In this document: positions 1-10,256 of the stretch, in pieces | Position numbering within the stretch: position 1 is the stretch's first letter | Layout of the letters: every line of letters starts with the position of its first letter | Source: CAVSWT01 sp963746735 | GTDB lineage: Bacteria; Bacteroidota; Ignavibacteria; Ignavibacteriales; Ignavibacteriaceae | DNA: 64,000 nucleotides | Direction of reading: 5' to 3' | Assembly (NCBI GenBank): GCA_963746735.1 | Contig: CAVVCO010000032.1 | Location: 184,588-248,587 of the forward strand | Program-made: the position numbers and the translations under genes | The notes under the pieces: generated by a model | What the model saw: the letters and a program-made list of their open reading frames with translations, nothing else | Told to the model about the DNA's origin: nothing | Database searches by the model: none

Positions 1-454
1 ATTAGCTGCTGATTTTTCTTCAATTGATGAAATGATGAGTGCTTCCGAAGAAAGAATAACTTCTATTCATGAAATCGGGCCAAGCATAGCTAAAAGTGTA
101 ATAAACTTTTTTGAAAAAGATACTAATAAAAAAATAATAGAAAGATTAAAAAAGCACGGACTCAATTTTTCAAGCGAAAAAGATGCTGCAGCACAACAAA
201 AGGAAAAACATGATGCTATATTTAACGGTAGAACTTTTGTTTTAACTGGAACTCTTTCTAAGTTTACGAGAGAAGAAGCGTCTGAAAAAATAACTAGCCT
301 AGGCGGTAAAGTTACTTCCAGTGTTAGTAAAAATACTAACTATGTTCTAGCAGGTGAAAGTGCAGGCTCTAAATTAGAAAAAGCAAAATCTCTAAATGTA
401 ATGATCTTAAATGAAGATGAATTTTTAAATTTACTCAGCCAAGCTGAAAAATGA
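1..454 (+). CDS. ligA: NAD-dependent DNA ligase LigA, C-terminal part (5' end outside window)
   Basis: The reading frame is open from base 2 and has no start in the window, so this is the 3' end of a gene. The visible part starts in the helix-hairpin-helix region (the IHEIGPSIAKSVINFF stretch) and continues into a BRCT domain (FNGRTFVLTGTLSKFTREEA, then ITSLGGKVTSSVSKNTNYVLAG). That order, HhH then C-terminal BRCT, is the end of bacterial NAD+-dependent DNA ligases, which seal nicks in replication and repair using NAD+. The adenylation and OB domains would lie upstream. The stop codon overlaps the start of the next gene by 4 bases (ATGA), which suggests co-transcription. Other HhH-BRCT proteins are possible, but the spacing and sequence fit LigA well. 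Confidence 0.93.
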   Translation, partial: LAADFSSIDEMMSASEERITSIHEIGPSIAKSVINFFEKDTNKKIIERLKKHGLNFSSEKDAAAQQKEKHDAIFNGRTFVLTGTLSKFTREEASEKITSLGGKVTSSVSKNTNYVLAGESAGSKLEKAKSLNVMILNEDEFLNLLSQAEK

Positions 455-984
455 TTAATACAATAAAACAAAAAATATCAAACGCTGTTGTTCAGTGGCA
501 GCTTAAAGATCACAAGTACAGCACAAGATCGTTTGAAGGGTTTTTTAGAAAATCTTTTGCGTTTTTGGTTCTTATGCCGAAAAACGAATCCGACTTTCAT
601 CACGCATTGAAAGTACTTGAAGGTCTTGCCGAAGCAAAAAAGAAAGCCACTATATTCACTTATGATTTTAAAGTCAGCTTAATTCCCATGAAGTTTCGAC
701 CGCAGGTAATTGATCATGGCGTGAATGATGTAAATAGTATTAACCTTCCATCTAAAAGATTAGTTTCTAAATTATCGGATTATGATTTCCAGGTGGTTTT
801 AGATTTAAACCGTGAAGAAAATATTTTTTACAGCTACGTGGCTAGTTTGATTGAAGTGCCAATACGGGTTGGGTTTGCGAAAGAGCATGCAGATAAATAT
901 TATAACGTACAACTGGTAGATAATGAAAAGAGTTCCGAGATTTCTTATAAAAATTTCTTAAATTTTCTTTTAATGTTTGATTGA
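451..984 (+). CDS. GT9/DUF6913-like protein of unknown function
   Basis: This 177-residue protein overlaps the end of ligA by 4 bases. I do not recognise it firmly. The middle (DYDFQVVLDLNREENIFYSYVASL followed by EVPIRVGFAKEHADKYYNVQL) resembles the pattern of the glycosyltransferase-9/heptosyltransferase N-terminal domain (a 'D..IDL......L....GA..RIGF' rhythm). It also resembles short Bacteroidota proteins of the DUF6913 type. It has no signal peptide and no membrane segment. It is much too short for a working GT9 enzyme, which has two Rossmann-like domains, so catalysis is doubtful. The coupling to ligA may be positional only. The family assignment is an inference from pattern alone. Confidence 0.6.
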   Translation: MINTIKQKISNAVVQWQLKDHKYSTRSFEGFFRKSFAFLVLMPKNESDFHHALKVLEGLAEAKKKATIFTYDFKVSLIPMKFRPQVIDHGVNDVNSINLPSKRLVSKLSDYDFQVVLDLNREENIFYSYVASLIEVPIRVGFAKEHADKYYNVQLVDNEKSSEISYKNFLNFLLMFD

Positions 985-1043
985 TATTAAATTAAATAGC
1001 AAGTTTAAGGCTAGAATATTTAATAAATAGAACTTCGAGAAAA

Positions 1044-1397
1044 ATGAATTTTGAAACCAAAAAAATTGACGATGTTACAATATTCAGGCTGAATGAAAAA
1101 AGGCTGGACACCAGCGTTTCCGGACTGGTTAAGGGTGAATTTACAATGCTAATCAAAATACAAGGTGTTTCAAAGCTTATTATTGATTTAAGTCAAGTTG
1201 AATCCTGTGACAGCTCGGGCCTAAGCGCAATATTAGTTGCCAATAGGTTAATCAACACACTCGGCGGCAGCATTCGGATTGCCGCACCATCTGAAAAAGT
1301 TCATTCACTTATCCGAATTACTCAAATCGATCGGGTTCTTCCTGTTTATGATACAGTTGAGGAAGCTTTCGATGATTTAAAAGGCAAGAAGGTTTAA
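1044..1397 (+). CDS. STAS-domain anti-sigma factor antagonist
   Basis: This 117-residue protein is a single STAS domain. The diagnostic loop CDSSGLSAIL is present, with the serine pair at residues 57-58 where SpoIIAA-type antagonists are phosphorylated by their partner anti-sigma kinase. In the family, the unphosphorylated form binds the anti-sigma factor and frees the sigma factor; related domains act in stress partner-switching. No anti-sigma kinase or PP2C phosphatase gene is visible in the window, so the partners must be elsewhere. The next gene begins 4 bases after the stop, which suggests one transcript with the symporter. Confidence 0.9.
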   Translation: MNFETKKIDDVTIFRLNEKRLDTSVSGLVKGEFTMLIKIQGVSKLIIDLSQVESCDSSGLSAILVANRLINTLGGSIRIAAPSEKVHSLIRITQIDRVLPVYDTVEEAFDDLKGKKV

Positions 1398-1401
1398 TTT
1401 A

Positions 1402-2853
1402 TTGGAAGGAAGAAGCCTAGATTATATAATAATCATTGTCTTCCTTATTGGTACCGCAGCCCTGGGGATTTTTTCCGGCGGCAAACAAAAATCCGTTAAA
1501 GATTATTTTCTTGGATCTAAAAATGTTCCCTGGTGGGCAGTCTGCTTCTCAATTGTTGCTGCCGAAACAAGTACACTTACCTTTATTTCAATTCCCGGGC
1601 TTGCATATTTAGCAAATTTAAATTTCCTTCAAGTAACTTTCGGATATTTGCTGGGTAGAATTATTGTTGCTACGGTTTTTCTTCCAGCGTACAGTAAAGG
1701 AGATTTAAAAACTGCTTACACTTATCTTGAAAATAGATTCGGAGGAAAAACCAGGTCTTTAGCATCTATCGTTTTTTTATTTACTAGAACTGCTGCTGAT
1801 GGGGTCCGTCTTTTTGCAACTGCTATACCAGTAAAGCTGATGTTAAATATTAATTATCCCACTGCCATTATTATTATTGCCCTGCTCACACTCGTTTATA
1901 CATATACCGGCGGAGTTAAAGGTGTAATTTGGGTAGATGTTATTTTGATGTTCATTTATCTCGGTGGTGCAATTATAGCAATCGTTTTTATTTTAAAGCT
2001 TTTACCGGATGGATGGAATTCAGTTATTACCGCAGCATCAAGTTCAAATAAATTTCAAATTGTTAATTGGGGATTTGAAGGAGGCATTTCAGGATTTTTT
2101 AGTCAGCCATACACGCTTATAGGCGGAATACTTGGCGGAGCTTTTTTGTCAATGGCTTCTCATGGAACCGATCAATTAATTGTCCAAAGACTTTTAACAA
2201 CTAAATCTTTAAAGGATAGTCAAAAGGCTATTATAGGCAGTGGTATCATCGTAATAATACAGTTTGCTATTTTTTTGGTTTTAGGAGTAATGCTGTTCGC
2301 ATATTACGGTAAGATTAATGTTAAATCAGATGAAATTTTTCCAATGTTCATAATTAAAGTTCTTCCACCCGGAGTTACGGGATTAATTATTGCAGGATTA
2401 TTTGCTGCTGCGATGTCAACGCTTGCCGGCTCAATGAGCTCTCTTTCTTCTTCAACAATGATGGACCTTTATAATCCTTTTTTTGGTAAAGGAGATGACG
2501 ATGCAAAGCAGTTAAAAATTTCCAGGATGTTTACAATTATGTGGGCAGGATTGTTGGTTGCTTCGGCAATATTTTTTATGAATTCATCAAGAGCAGTAGT
2601 TGAAATAGCATTAAGTATTGCTTCTTTTACTTATGGTGGATTGCTCGGTACTTTTCTTCTCGGAATTTTAGTGAAGAAGGCAAGGCAGGAAGATGCACTT
2701 GCTGGTTTTGTGGCGGGTATATTTATTATGATTACCGTCATTTCTCTAAAGCTAGTTGCCTGGACATGGTACACAATTGTTGGTGTTATTGCAACACTAG
2801 CTGTTGGAGGATTATTAAATGCTTTATCTAACAAAGAAGAGTTGAACTCGTAA
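1402..2853 (+). CDS. Sodium:solute symporter (SSS family)
   Basis: This 483-residue integral membrane protein has about 13 hydrophobic segments and the SSS-family signature near the N terminus (KDYFLGSKNVPWWAV, then AAETSTLTFISIPGLAY). Family members move a sugar, amino acid, carboxylate or vitamin into the cell with Na+. The substrate cannot be read from sequence. The start is TTG at 1402, four bases after the STAS gene; there is no better ATG before the first membrane segment. An SSS transporter directly behind a STAS protein may mean shared regulation, but that is inference. The length is normal and the frame is intact. Confidence 0.92.
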   Translation: MEGRSLDYIIIIVFLIGTAALGIFSGGKQKSVKDYFLGSKNVPWWAVCFSIVAAETSTLTFISIPGLAYLANLNFLQVTFGYLLGRIIVATVFLPAYSKGDLKTAYTYLENRFGGKTRSLASIVFLFTRTAADGVRLFATAIPVKLMLNINYPTAIIIIALLTLVYTYTGGVKGVIWVDVILMFIYLGGAIIAIVFILKLLPDGWNSVITAASSSNKFQIVNWGFEGGISGFFSQPYTLIGGILGGAFLSMASHGTDQLIVQRLLTTKSLKDSQKAIIGSGIIVIIQFAIFLVLGVMLFAYYGKINVKSDEIFPMFIIKVLPPGVTGLIIAGLFAAAMSTLAGSMSSLSSSTMMDLYNPFFGKGDDDAKQLKISRMFTIMWAGLLVASAIFFMNSSRAVVEIALSIASFTYGGLLGTFLLGILVKKARQEDALAGFVAGIFIMITVISLKLVAWTWYTIVGVIATLAVGGLLNALSNKEELNS

Positions 2854-2874
2854 GAATTTGATTTATCAAATTCT
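2853..2874. terminator. Hairpin immediately after the symporter gene
   Basis: A perfect 9-bp stem (AGAATTTGA / TCAAATTCT) with a TTTA loop begins at the last base of the symporter stop codon. There is no clear T-run on either side, so it may be a weak terminator or an RNA-stabilising 3' hairpin between the two convergent genes. Confidence 0.35.
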
Positions 2875-3079
2875 CTCCAACAAGTTTTAATACTTGAATA
2901 TTTTTTTAATTGCAATAGTTTCTCCATCTCTCTATAATAAACCGAAATTTTTGTTACTTAATCTTTAATGTTTTTAGAAGGTGGATTATATAGTTTTGAT
3001 TTTAAATTCCAAGAATATTGAATTTTTCTAAAAAATATTTTCTAAAAACTTTAACGTAGTAATCCCATCTTTCGAAGCT

Positions 3080-4705
3080 TTAACGAAGTAGGATCATTTT
3101 ACTCGTCTCTATAAAAGAACCAACAGTTAATCTATAAAAATAAACTCCACTCGCTAATCCATTTGCATTAAATATTACTTCATGATTTCCAGGGGTCTGA
3201 TTTTCGTTGACTAAAGTTACAACTTCTCTTCCAAGAATGTCATAAATTCGTAGTTGTACAGATGGGGCATGCCCCGTCTCTAAGGCGGAGGAAGGAATTG
3301 TGTATTTTATTTTAGTAGTTGGATTAAATGGATTAGGATAATTCTGCTCAAGTGAAAACTTATTAGGCAGTTCAATATTAGTTGATTCAACACCAGTCGT
3401 ATTTACAACATATTTTGTAAGTAAGAAATCTCCTCTCCCACTTCCAAAATTATATCCGCAAGCAAGTATGCTTCCATCAGAAAGCGGGATAGCTCTTGTT
3501 AAATAATGTGTACCGGTATTATTATTTAAATCACTTATAAATATACCTCCCGGGGCAAAAGTTGTATCTATATCACCATCTTTATTTAATCTGGCCAGGC
3601 CAGCAAAGCCAAAACCACCGGCAGAGGCACCAACCAATAATATTTTTCCATTAGCATCGATAGATACATCATGAAGTATATCACTGTTGCTTAGTTTAAT
3701 ATCAGTTCGTCCATTTGTTCCAAATGTGGAATCAATTGAACCATTTAATGAAAAACGAAATACTGAAAATTGAGATTGTCCCGTTCCCATATCAGCAGTC
3801 GTTCCAGCCAATAAAATTTTTTCATCACTTGTTAATAATAGTTTTGTAATTGTATTTCCTGTTAAATTAATTCCAGTTTGTAAAATACCTTTTTCACCAA
3901 AAGTAGTATCGCGATTTCCGAGACTATCCATACGAGCCATCAAATATTCGGCTTGATTGGTAAATGAATAAGTAGCCATAATTATTCCGCCATCTGGTAG
4001 GAAAATGCAGCCAACCCAATTAAATAAAACTGGCCCAGAGATAGTTGCTTTTCCGAAAACACCAAAAGTTGTATCGAGTTCACCAGATGGAAGAAAGCGC
4101 ATGGCTCCAAATCCGTTAGAGCCGCCCTGAGCATTTGCGTTTTTACTTCCGGCAGCTAAAATTTTACCATCCGTTTGTATAGATATTCCGAAGAATTCTC
4201 CACTAGAAACACCATCATATTTCAAAGCTCTAAATCCATGGTCACCAAATGTTGTATCAATACTTCCGTCAGAATCAAATCTATAAATAGATTGAGTAAT
4301 AGCACTGCCTGCATTCGAAGTTGCCTGTCTGCCGACAGCAACAATTTTTCCATCTGCTTGTAAGGCAATTGCATTTGCCTGATCACGAGCAACAAAATGA
4401 ATTCTTACTTTTCCACTATCTCCAAAATTATCAGAATCAATTGTTCCATCTGATAAATGCCTTGCCATCGCTATAAAATAACCATCGGCACCATCGCTTA
4501 TTCCTGCGGTAATTATTTTTCCATCTGGCTGAATAAGCATATCATATGGTTCGTCACTGTTTTGTTCTCCAGCACCTCCAAATCCGGTACTAGAAATTCC
4601 ATTAATACCAAATGAAGGATCAGTTGAGTATTGTGCATTAGTTTTTTGCGAATACGAAAGAAAAACTAAAGTAACCATCACTAAAAGTTTCAGTCCTGTT
4701 TTCAT
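3080..4705 (-). CDS. Secreted delta-60 repeat protein with T9SS sorting domain
   Basis: This 541-residue protein begins with a signal peptide (residues 1-24, ending at NAQ). It then carries about seven repeats of roughly 50 residues with the pattern 'DGKI...G......ARL..DG.IDTTFG..G', the delta-60 repeat, which folds as beta-propeller-like blades. Residues from about 455 form the type IX sorting domain (NYPNPFNPTTKIKYTI, YDILGREV, GVYFYRL, MILLR), so the protein should be exported and released or anchored at the cell surface. A palindromic repeat is inserted in the loop of this sorting domain (see the entry at 3259). The ribosome site AAGGAG lies before the start. The function of such proteins is unknown; a surface adhesin or sensor role is a guess. 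Confidence 0.88.
   Translation of the reverse strand: MKTGLKLLVMVTLVFLSYSQKTNAQYSTDPSFGINGISSTGFGGAGEQNSDEPYDMLIQPDGKIITAGISDGADGYFIAMARHLSDGTIDSDNFGDSGKVRIHFVARDQANAIALQADGKIVAVGRQATSNAGSAITQSIYRFDSDGSIDTTFGDHGFRALKYDGVSSGEFFGISIQTDGKILAAGSKNANAQGGSNGFGAMRFLPSGELDTTFGVFGKATISGPVLFNWVGCIFLPDGGIIMATYSFTNQAEYLMARMDSLGNRDTTFGEKGILQTGINLTGNTITKLLLTSDEKILLAGTTADMGTGQSQFSVFRFSLNGSIDSTFGTNGRTDIKLSNSDILHDVSIDANGKILLVGASAGGFGFAGLARLNKDGDIDTTFAPGGIFISDLNNNTGTHYLTRAIPLSDGSILACGYNFGSGRGDFLLTKYVVNTTGVESTNIELPNKFSLEQNYPNPFNPTTKIKYTIPSSALETGHAPSVQLRIYDILGREVVTLVNENQTPGNHEVIFNANGLASGVYFYRLTVGSFIETSKMILLR
3259..3281. repeat. Family-B palindromic repeat inside a coding sequence
   Basis: The perfect 12-bp palindrome GGGGCATGCCCC at 3264-3275 is extended by imperfect arms related to GTAGAGACG / CGTCTCTAC. 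It encodes the extra peptide LETGHAP in the T9SS domain loop of the host gene, in frame. A sister element (GAGACGCATCGCGATGCGTCT) occupies the same loop in the gene at 55986-57833. Confidence 0.7.
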
Positions 4706-4963
4706 TTATAGCTCCTTATTAATTAATAAAATATTATTGCAAACTCATATAACAGAAAAAGCAATCAGTTGGTCTTTAGTATAGCGGAAGAAGATTTCAA
4801 AAAAGTGATGAGGAATTTTAAGGAATAAGATTAAGCAGCACAACTACATAAAGATGTTGGGTATAAAATTGAAAGATTACAAGATTTAAAGATTGGTTGG
4901 ATGAATGAGCGAGTGTTTGATTTGTAAAATTACTTTAACTTAATCTTGATCATGAACTTTAAT

Positions 4964-5595
4964 CTAAATTTCCCCCTTGAGTGATTTGCTAATAACTTCC
5001 CCTTTAGAATTAACATGAAGTTTTCGATAAATATTCTTTATATGGAATCGGACTGTATCAATTGAAATCCCCATTCTATCGGCTATCATCTTATAGCTTA
5101 AACCATCCACCATTAGATTTACAATTTCATTCTCTTTAGAAGTTAAAGCTGATTGATAATTATTTGTTTTCTTCGGGTTAAAATATTCGATTACTTTGCG
5201 GGCAATTTCGGGGGACATTGGCGCACCGCCGCTATCTAATTCTTCAATGGCTTTCTTAATTTCTTCAAGAGGAGTATTTTTTAAAAGATAACCTGAAGCA
5301 CCAGCACAAAGTGAATTAAATATTCTCGTCGAATCATTATATACAGTTAGCATAATAATATTAATACCCGGATAGTCATGCTTCAATATTTTAATTCCAT
5401 TTATTCCGGAAATTCCAGGCAATCCAATATCAGCTAAAGCAATATCTATGGGGCCTTCGTCGAAGCAAGCTTCGGTAAAAATTTTTCAAAGCTGTCTTCG
5501 GCAATTTCGCAAATAAAATTATCCTGACGATTCAAATATTTTTGAACGTTTTCGCGTATAAAATCATCGTCTTCTATTATGCCTACTTTTATCAT
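4964..5595 (-). CDS. NarL/LuxR-type response regulator (frame broken near 5482)
   Basis: Read in one piece, this is a response regulator of about 210 residues. The receiver domain has the acidic pocket IIEDDD near the start, the phospho-acceptor aspartate in ADIGLPGISG and the conserved lysine in YLLKNT. The C terminus is a LuxR/GerE helix-turn-helix (TSKENEIVNLMVDGLSYKMIA, then DTVRFHIKNIYRKL). The frame breaks in an A5T5 run at 5477-5486: one added base joins MIKVGIIEDDDF to FDEGPIDIALADIG. I read this as an indel error. It lies 119 bases downstream of the sensor kinase on the same strand and is its obvious partner; LuxR-type regulators pair with HisKA_3 kinases. Target genes are not evident. 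Confidence 0.85.
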
Positions 5596-5714
5596 AACTA
5601 ATACTAACTATTTTGTTGTCATTTTTAAACTGCATAAAGATGTGGGTGAATTCATTGTCTAACTGCCAAATTGTTTAATTGTCAAAAAGCAATTAAACCA
5701 TTTAGCAATAGAGC

Positions 5715-8700
5715 TTATATCTCATTAGTAGTTAGAACAATTTTAAATCCACCATCTTTAACAAATTCAATTTTACCTCCAATTCTTTCTGCCCGCATTT
5801 TCATATTTCTTAATCCATGTCCGGTTAATTTTTCAGATGAAGAAATGCTGCTTCCCAAATCATTTATTGTCATATAAAAATTGCCGTTAATATTCTTTAA
5901 TGAAACTTTAATCTCATCCGCGTTTGAATATTTGGATGAATTATTTATTGCTTCTTTAAATATAAGATAAATATTTTGGCGTAAATCAATTTTAATCTTC
6001 TTTTGAAGATTTAAGCTTTCTGTTTCAAAAGTAACCAAAATATTTTTTGCTGATAAAACTGAATAAGCAAAATCTTTCATCTTATTAATTAAATCCTGGA
6101 TTGTATCATTCCGTGAATCAATCGACCAAACTACATCACTCATTGAAGAAATGATTTCCCTGCTTACATTTCCAATTCTTTGAAATATAACATTTGACTC
6201 TTCATTACCTAAATTTGATTTTAGTAAATCGCTGTCGATTGAAATTCTTGTTAATGCCGAACCGATATCATCATGAAGGTCGGAAGCAATTTTTATACGA
6301 AGTCTTTCTAATTCCAAAATTCTATTTAATCTTATTCTGTAAAACGAATAAAGTATTCCGGCAATAAATAAAATTATTAAGCTTCTGAACCACCAGGTTT
6401 GCCAGTATGGCGGGGTTATAATCAAACTTATACTTTGCTCTTTTGCACTCCATATTCCGCTATTGTTAGTTCCTTTCACTTTAAAGATATATTTGCCCGG
6501 GTCAAGATGTGTATAGCTTGCATAATGCCTGCTGCCGGAGTTAATCCAATCTTTGTCAAATCCCTCGAGTTTATAAGCAAACTTATTTTTTAACGGTTGG
6601 GTATAATCTAAAGAAGCAAAATCAAACGAAATAACATCTTCATCATACTTTAAATTTAGTTCTTCTAAATATGGAGGCTGTTTAATGGTTGTAAATTCTT
6701 CATTAAATTTTCTTATGGAAGTTATTGCTACTAAAGGAATGCTTTCATTTTTTGTTAAGCTGTCTGGATGAAACGCAAATACTCCTTCAGTTCCGCCGAA
6801 ATAAATCCATCCATTTTTATTAATGAAAAAAGCGCCCGGATTTAATTCGCCTTTTATCCCATCGTTAACATTATAATTGGTGAACTTTTTAGTATCATAA
6901 TTAAATTTTGATATTCCTTTAACAGTGCTTATCCAAAGATTTTGCTTTCTATCTTCCCCGATGGCGCAAATAACATCACTCAATAAACCATCTTTTTCCC
7001 TGTAATGGATAAAATTATCTTTAGATTTGTTATATAGATTAAGTCCGCCGCCCCATGTACCTACCCATAGATTTCCTTTGGAATCCGAAAAAGAACAAAC
7101 CACATAATTTTCACTAATTGAAGCAGGGTCATCTTTAATGTGTAAATATCTTTTAAATTTATTTTTCTTATCAAACCAATTTAAACCTTCGCCGTCAGTC
7201 CCAATCCATAAATGTTTCGAAGTATCTTCGCAAATAGTAGTTATATCATTACTGCTGACACTATTCAGGTTGTTGGGATTGTTTATGAAATGAGTAAAAA
7301 TATTTTCAGTTATGTCAAGTTTATTAACTCCTCCTCCACTTGTAGCAATCCAAAGATTATGTTCTGAATCTTCAAAAATTGCGCGGACATTATCGCTGTT
7401 CAAACTATTTGAGGAAGTATTGTAAGGAAATCTTTTAAATGAATTTAAATTCCGTTCATATCTATTTAAACCGCCGGCATGAGTCCCAATCCAAATTCCA
7501 CTTTCTTTGTCTTCATATATGCATCTCACTTTATCTGTTGATATGCTTGTTGATAAAGCCGGGTTGTTTCTGTAAAAAGTAAATTTATCAGTTATAAAAT
7601 TATACTTGCTGATTCCTTTTTCATAATTAGCAATCCAAATATCTTCATATTCATCTTCGCAAATTGAAAAAATAAAATTTCCAGCGAGACTATTAGGATT
7701 GTCATATTCATTTTTTAATTGAAAAAAATTCTGATTCTTTCTATCAATTTTATTAACCCCCCCGCCGGATGTGCCTATCCACAAGTTATTTGCACGGTCT
7801 TCACAAATACCAAGAATTAAATCTGAACTTAAACTTTGATTGTCGTATGCATTATTTTTTAGTCTAGTAAATTTATATTTCTTTGTGTCATAAATTGTTA
7901 ATCCTCTTCGATACAGTTCCAATCCACAACAATCCTTTTGAATCGCAAAAGACTTTCCAAACAATATTATCTGAAATTGAATTTTTATCGTCAGGATTAT
8001 TTTTGAAATATTTAAATGATTTTGCAGAATAGCTATAGTTGAAAATTCCATTGCCATAAGTGCTGAACCATATTAAACCATTTTTATCTTCACATATTGA
8101 TGTGATTGCATATCCGCTGTTTGTATAATTAGTAGTCTTCTTACTAAGAATTTCAAATTCTTTTTTAGCAAAATCATATCTAAGTAAATCTCCTGCATCA
8201 GTTCCTATCCACATATTATTTTTAGAGTCTTTAAAGATGCTCCAAATTATATCGCTTTGTAATTCCCAATTGCTTTGCAGTATAACGAGTGAATTTATTT
8301 TTGCCTACATCATAAATATCAAACCCTGAAGTCCATGTGCCTATCCATAAATTTTTGTTAGAATCTTCCGTAATTATAGAAATGCTATTCCCGCTAATAC
8401 TATTTGAATCATTTTGGTTAGAAAGTATAATGTTCAAATTTACCAGTTGAGGGGAAATATTTATCCAAACCGTTTTCAGTTGCAAACCAGATATTTCCAA
8501 TAGTGTCCTCACACATATTCCATATAAAATTGTCAGAAATACTATTGTCATTACCGGGTTCGTTCTTAAATATTTTGAATGAGTAACCGTCATATCTGTT
8601 CAAACCATTTTCAGTTCCAAACCAAAGAAATCCTTTTTTATCCTGATAGATTGCATATACACCGGAAGAAGATAATCCTTGTTCTATTGAAATTTTTTCA

Positions 8701-8795
8701 AAATTATATTTGGCAGGAAACGGCTGCGCGCTTACAAAAAAGTAATTATTCAGAACACAAACTAATATTTGTATAAAAGCGACTTTAGCTTTCAC
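5715..8795 (-). CDS. Reg_prop/Y_Y_Y sensor histidine kinase, HisKA_3 type (three frame breaks)
   Basis: Four overlapping frames join into one protein of about 1025 residues. It has a signal peptide, then about a dozen Reg_prop propeller repeats (LWIGTSGGGVNKID pattern), then a Y_Y_Y domain (YKLEGFDKDWINSGSRHYASY). One membrane segment follows (LIILFIAGILYSFY), then a HisKA_3 dimerisation domain with the phospho-histidine in SDLHDDIGSALTRIS, and a HATPase domain ending GHGLRNMKMRAERIGG. The periplasmic propeller should sense a ligand and the cytoplasmic kinase phosphorylate the LuxR-type regulator downstream. Breaks lie near 8420, 8260 and 7908. At each one the repeat pattern resumes exactly in the next frame, so indel errors are more likely than gene decay. 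In this group such kinases often respond to polysaccharides, but the ligand here is unknown. Confidence 0.87.
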
Positions 8796-8891
8796 TATTT
8801 AGAATTTTCCTGAAAAAATTAATGAGGCTGGAATTCGATTAGAAAATCATAAAAAAAGTAATATCAATCAATATCTACACAAAAATATTAT

Positions 8892-9551
8892 TTAAGGAAT
8901 TTTAGCGTAGGCTCTCACGGGAAATGTTCCAACTCCTTTAAATTTTGGAGGCACAGCATAAAACTTAAATCCACTTTGAGGAAGTTGGTTTAAATTTGTT
9001 AAATGCTCAACAATCAATATTTCGTTTTTTAATAGAATAGAATGAACAGGCCTTCTGTTTGTTCTTGTATCATCAATATTGTGTGAATCAATTCCAACAA
9101 GTTTTACGTTACTTTCCTTTAAGAAATTTGCTGCCCCTTCAGTAATGAAAGGATGATTTTCATAATAAGCATTTGTATTCCAATGTTTGCTCCAATCAGT
9201 GTTTACAAGTACTGCTTTACTTTCCAAATCAAACCCTTCAAAATATTTTTTATCAACTGCTAAACCGTTTTTATTGTAATCAAATTTTACAACGACTGCG
9301 TCAAGTTCGGCAAATTTTTCAAGATTAGTTTGGCTTAAATCTTTTCCATTTTCATAGCGGTGAAATGGGCAGTCAATGTATGTCCCGGTGTTTGAAACCA
9401 TTTCGATTTTTCCAATTTGAAATTCAGTTCCTTTTTCATAAAACTCGCGCGACTTTTCTCTTGATAAATAATCACAAATCACCGGGGCGGGAAGACCTTT
9501 ATAAGTGATTAATCCATTTTCAATGATGTGGCTTAAGTCAATTAATTTCAT
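8892..9551 (-). CDS. Cyclase/kynurenine-formamidase-like metal hydrolase
   Basis: This 219-residue protein belongs to the cyclase family (KynB, isatin hydrolase, polyketide cyclase relatives). The family motif HxGTHxDxPxH appears as NTGTYIDCPFHRYENGKDL, so the first histidine is Asn and the second is Tyr. The aspartate and last histidine are kept, as is a later histidine (GIDSHNIDD). Known family members hydrolyse amide or lactam bonds with Mn or Zn. The altered first motif means the usual metal site may be incomplete or differently built. It has no signal peptide and is cytoplasmic. It is followed on the same strand by nothing closer than the kinase. The substrate is unknown. Confidence 0.82.
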   Translation of the reverse strand: MKLIDLSHIIENGLITYKGLPAPVICDYLSREKSREFYEKGTEFQIGKIEMVSNTGTYIDCPFHRYENGKDLSQTNLEKFAELDAVVVKFDYNKNGLAVDKKYFEGFDLESKAVLVNTDWSKHWNTNAYYENHPFITEGAANFLKESNVKLVGIDSHNIDDTRTNRRPVHSILLKNEILIVEHLTNLNQLPQSGFKFYAVPPKFKGVGTFPVRAYAKIP

Positions 9552-9598
9552 ATTTAGTTAATAATATAAAAATTTGAAAATAAATAATACTCGAAATT

Positions 9599-10099
9599 CT
9601 AAACTTGCGGCTGACTTCCGAACTGCTGCCATTCTTCGTATGAAGGGCCGTAAATTCCCGGAACTTTTAATCCCGCAGCTCGCATAATAACAGTCAATTG
9701 CGCGCGATGGTGGATTTGATGTTTAATTAAAGCAGATAATATTTTTTCTTTTGTCCAGGTTTGATGATAAATGTTTACTTCTTCTTTTAAATTATCATCC
9801 TTCCAATTCTTTGATAGTCTATCAATTAATGCATCTGAGACCAATTTATATTTTTCAACAATTACTTTTGCATGAGCCGGGTATTTTTCGTCGTCATTTA
9901 CAGCTTCGAAATTTATTCCTATGCTGTTAAGTGCTTCACCAATTTGTGCAGTTATATGCCAGGCTAACCTTCCGAGTGTTCTCCCTTTAGCAGAGATTTT
10001 ATGATTTAAAGTTTCATCAGTTAAATTGGAAAACACTTTTATGGTTGATTCACTTTCATATTTCCAATCATCTAAAAATTCTTTTATAGTATGATACAT
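9599..10099 (-). CDS. DinB-family protein
   Basis: This 166-residue four-helix-bundle protein has the DinB metal-ligand pattern: His48 in LAWHITAQ and His127/His131 in KHQIHHRAQL. DinB-fold proteins bind a divalent metal, and many act as thiol-dependent S-transferases using bacillithiol, mycothiol or glutathione. The N-terminal domain of EgtB, present in this window, has the same fold. No partner thiol gene lies next to it. It is about 48 bases from the cyclase-family gene on the same strand and may share its transcript. The reaction is unknown. Confidence 0.85.
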   Translation of the reverse strand: MYHTIKEFLDDWKYESESTIKVFSNLTDETLNHKISAKGRTLGRLAWHITAQIGEALNSIGINFEAVNDDEKYPAHAKVIVEKYKLVSDALIDRLSKNWKDDNLKEEVNIYHQTWTKEKILSALIKHQIHHRAQLTVIMRAAGLKVPGIYGPSYEEWQQFGSQPQV

Positions 10100-10256
10100 A
10101 ATAGCCCCCGGTTTATTTATTAAAATATTTTACATATAAATTACATAAAAGATTTTTAAACCATAAGACACTAAAAATAATTATAGTTATATTTTGCCCA
10201 ATCAATTCAAAAGTATTTTTAAATAACCAAAAACAATTAGAAGAAAAATTTCAGAG

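Noticed and set aside
5415..8795. Reg_prop kinase and response regulator as true pseudogenes
   Set aside because: The breaks are like those in valS and ychF and the motifs continue in frame after each one, so sequence error is simpler.
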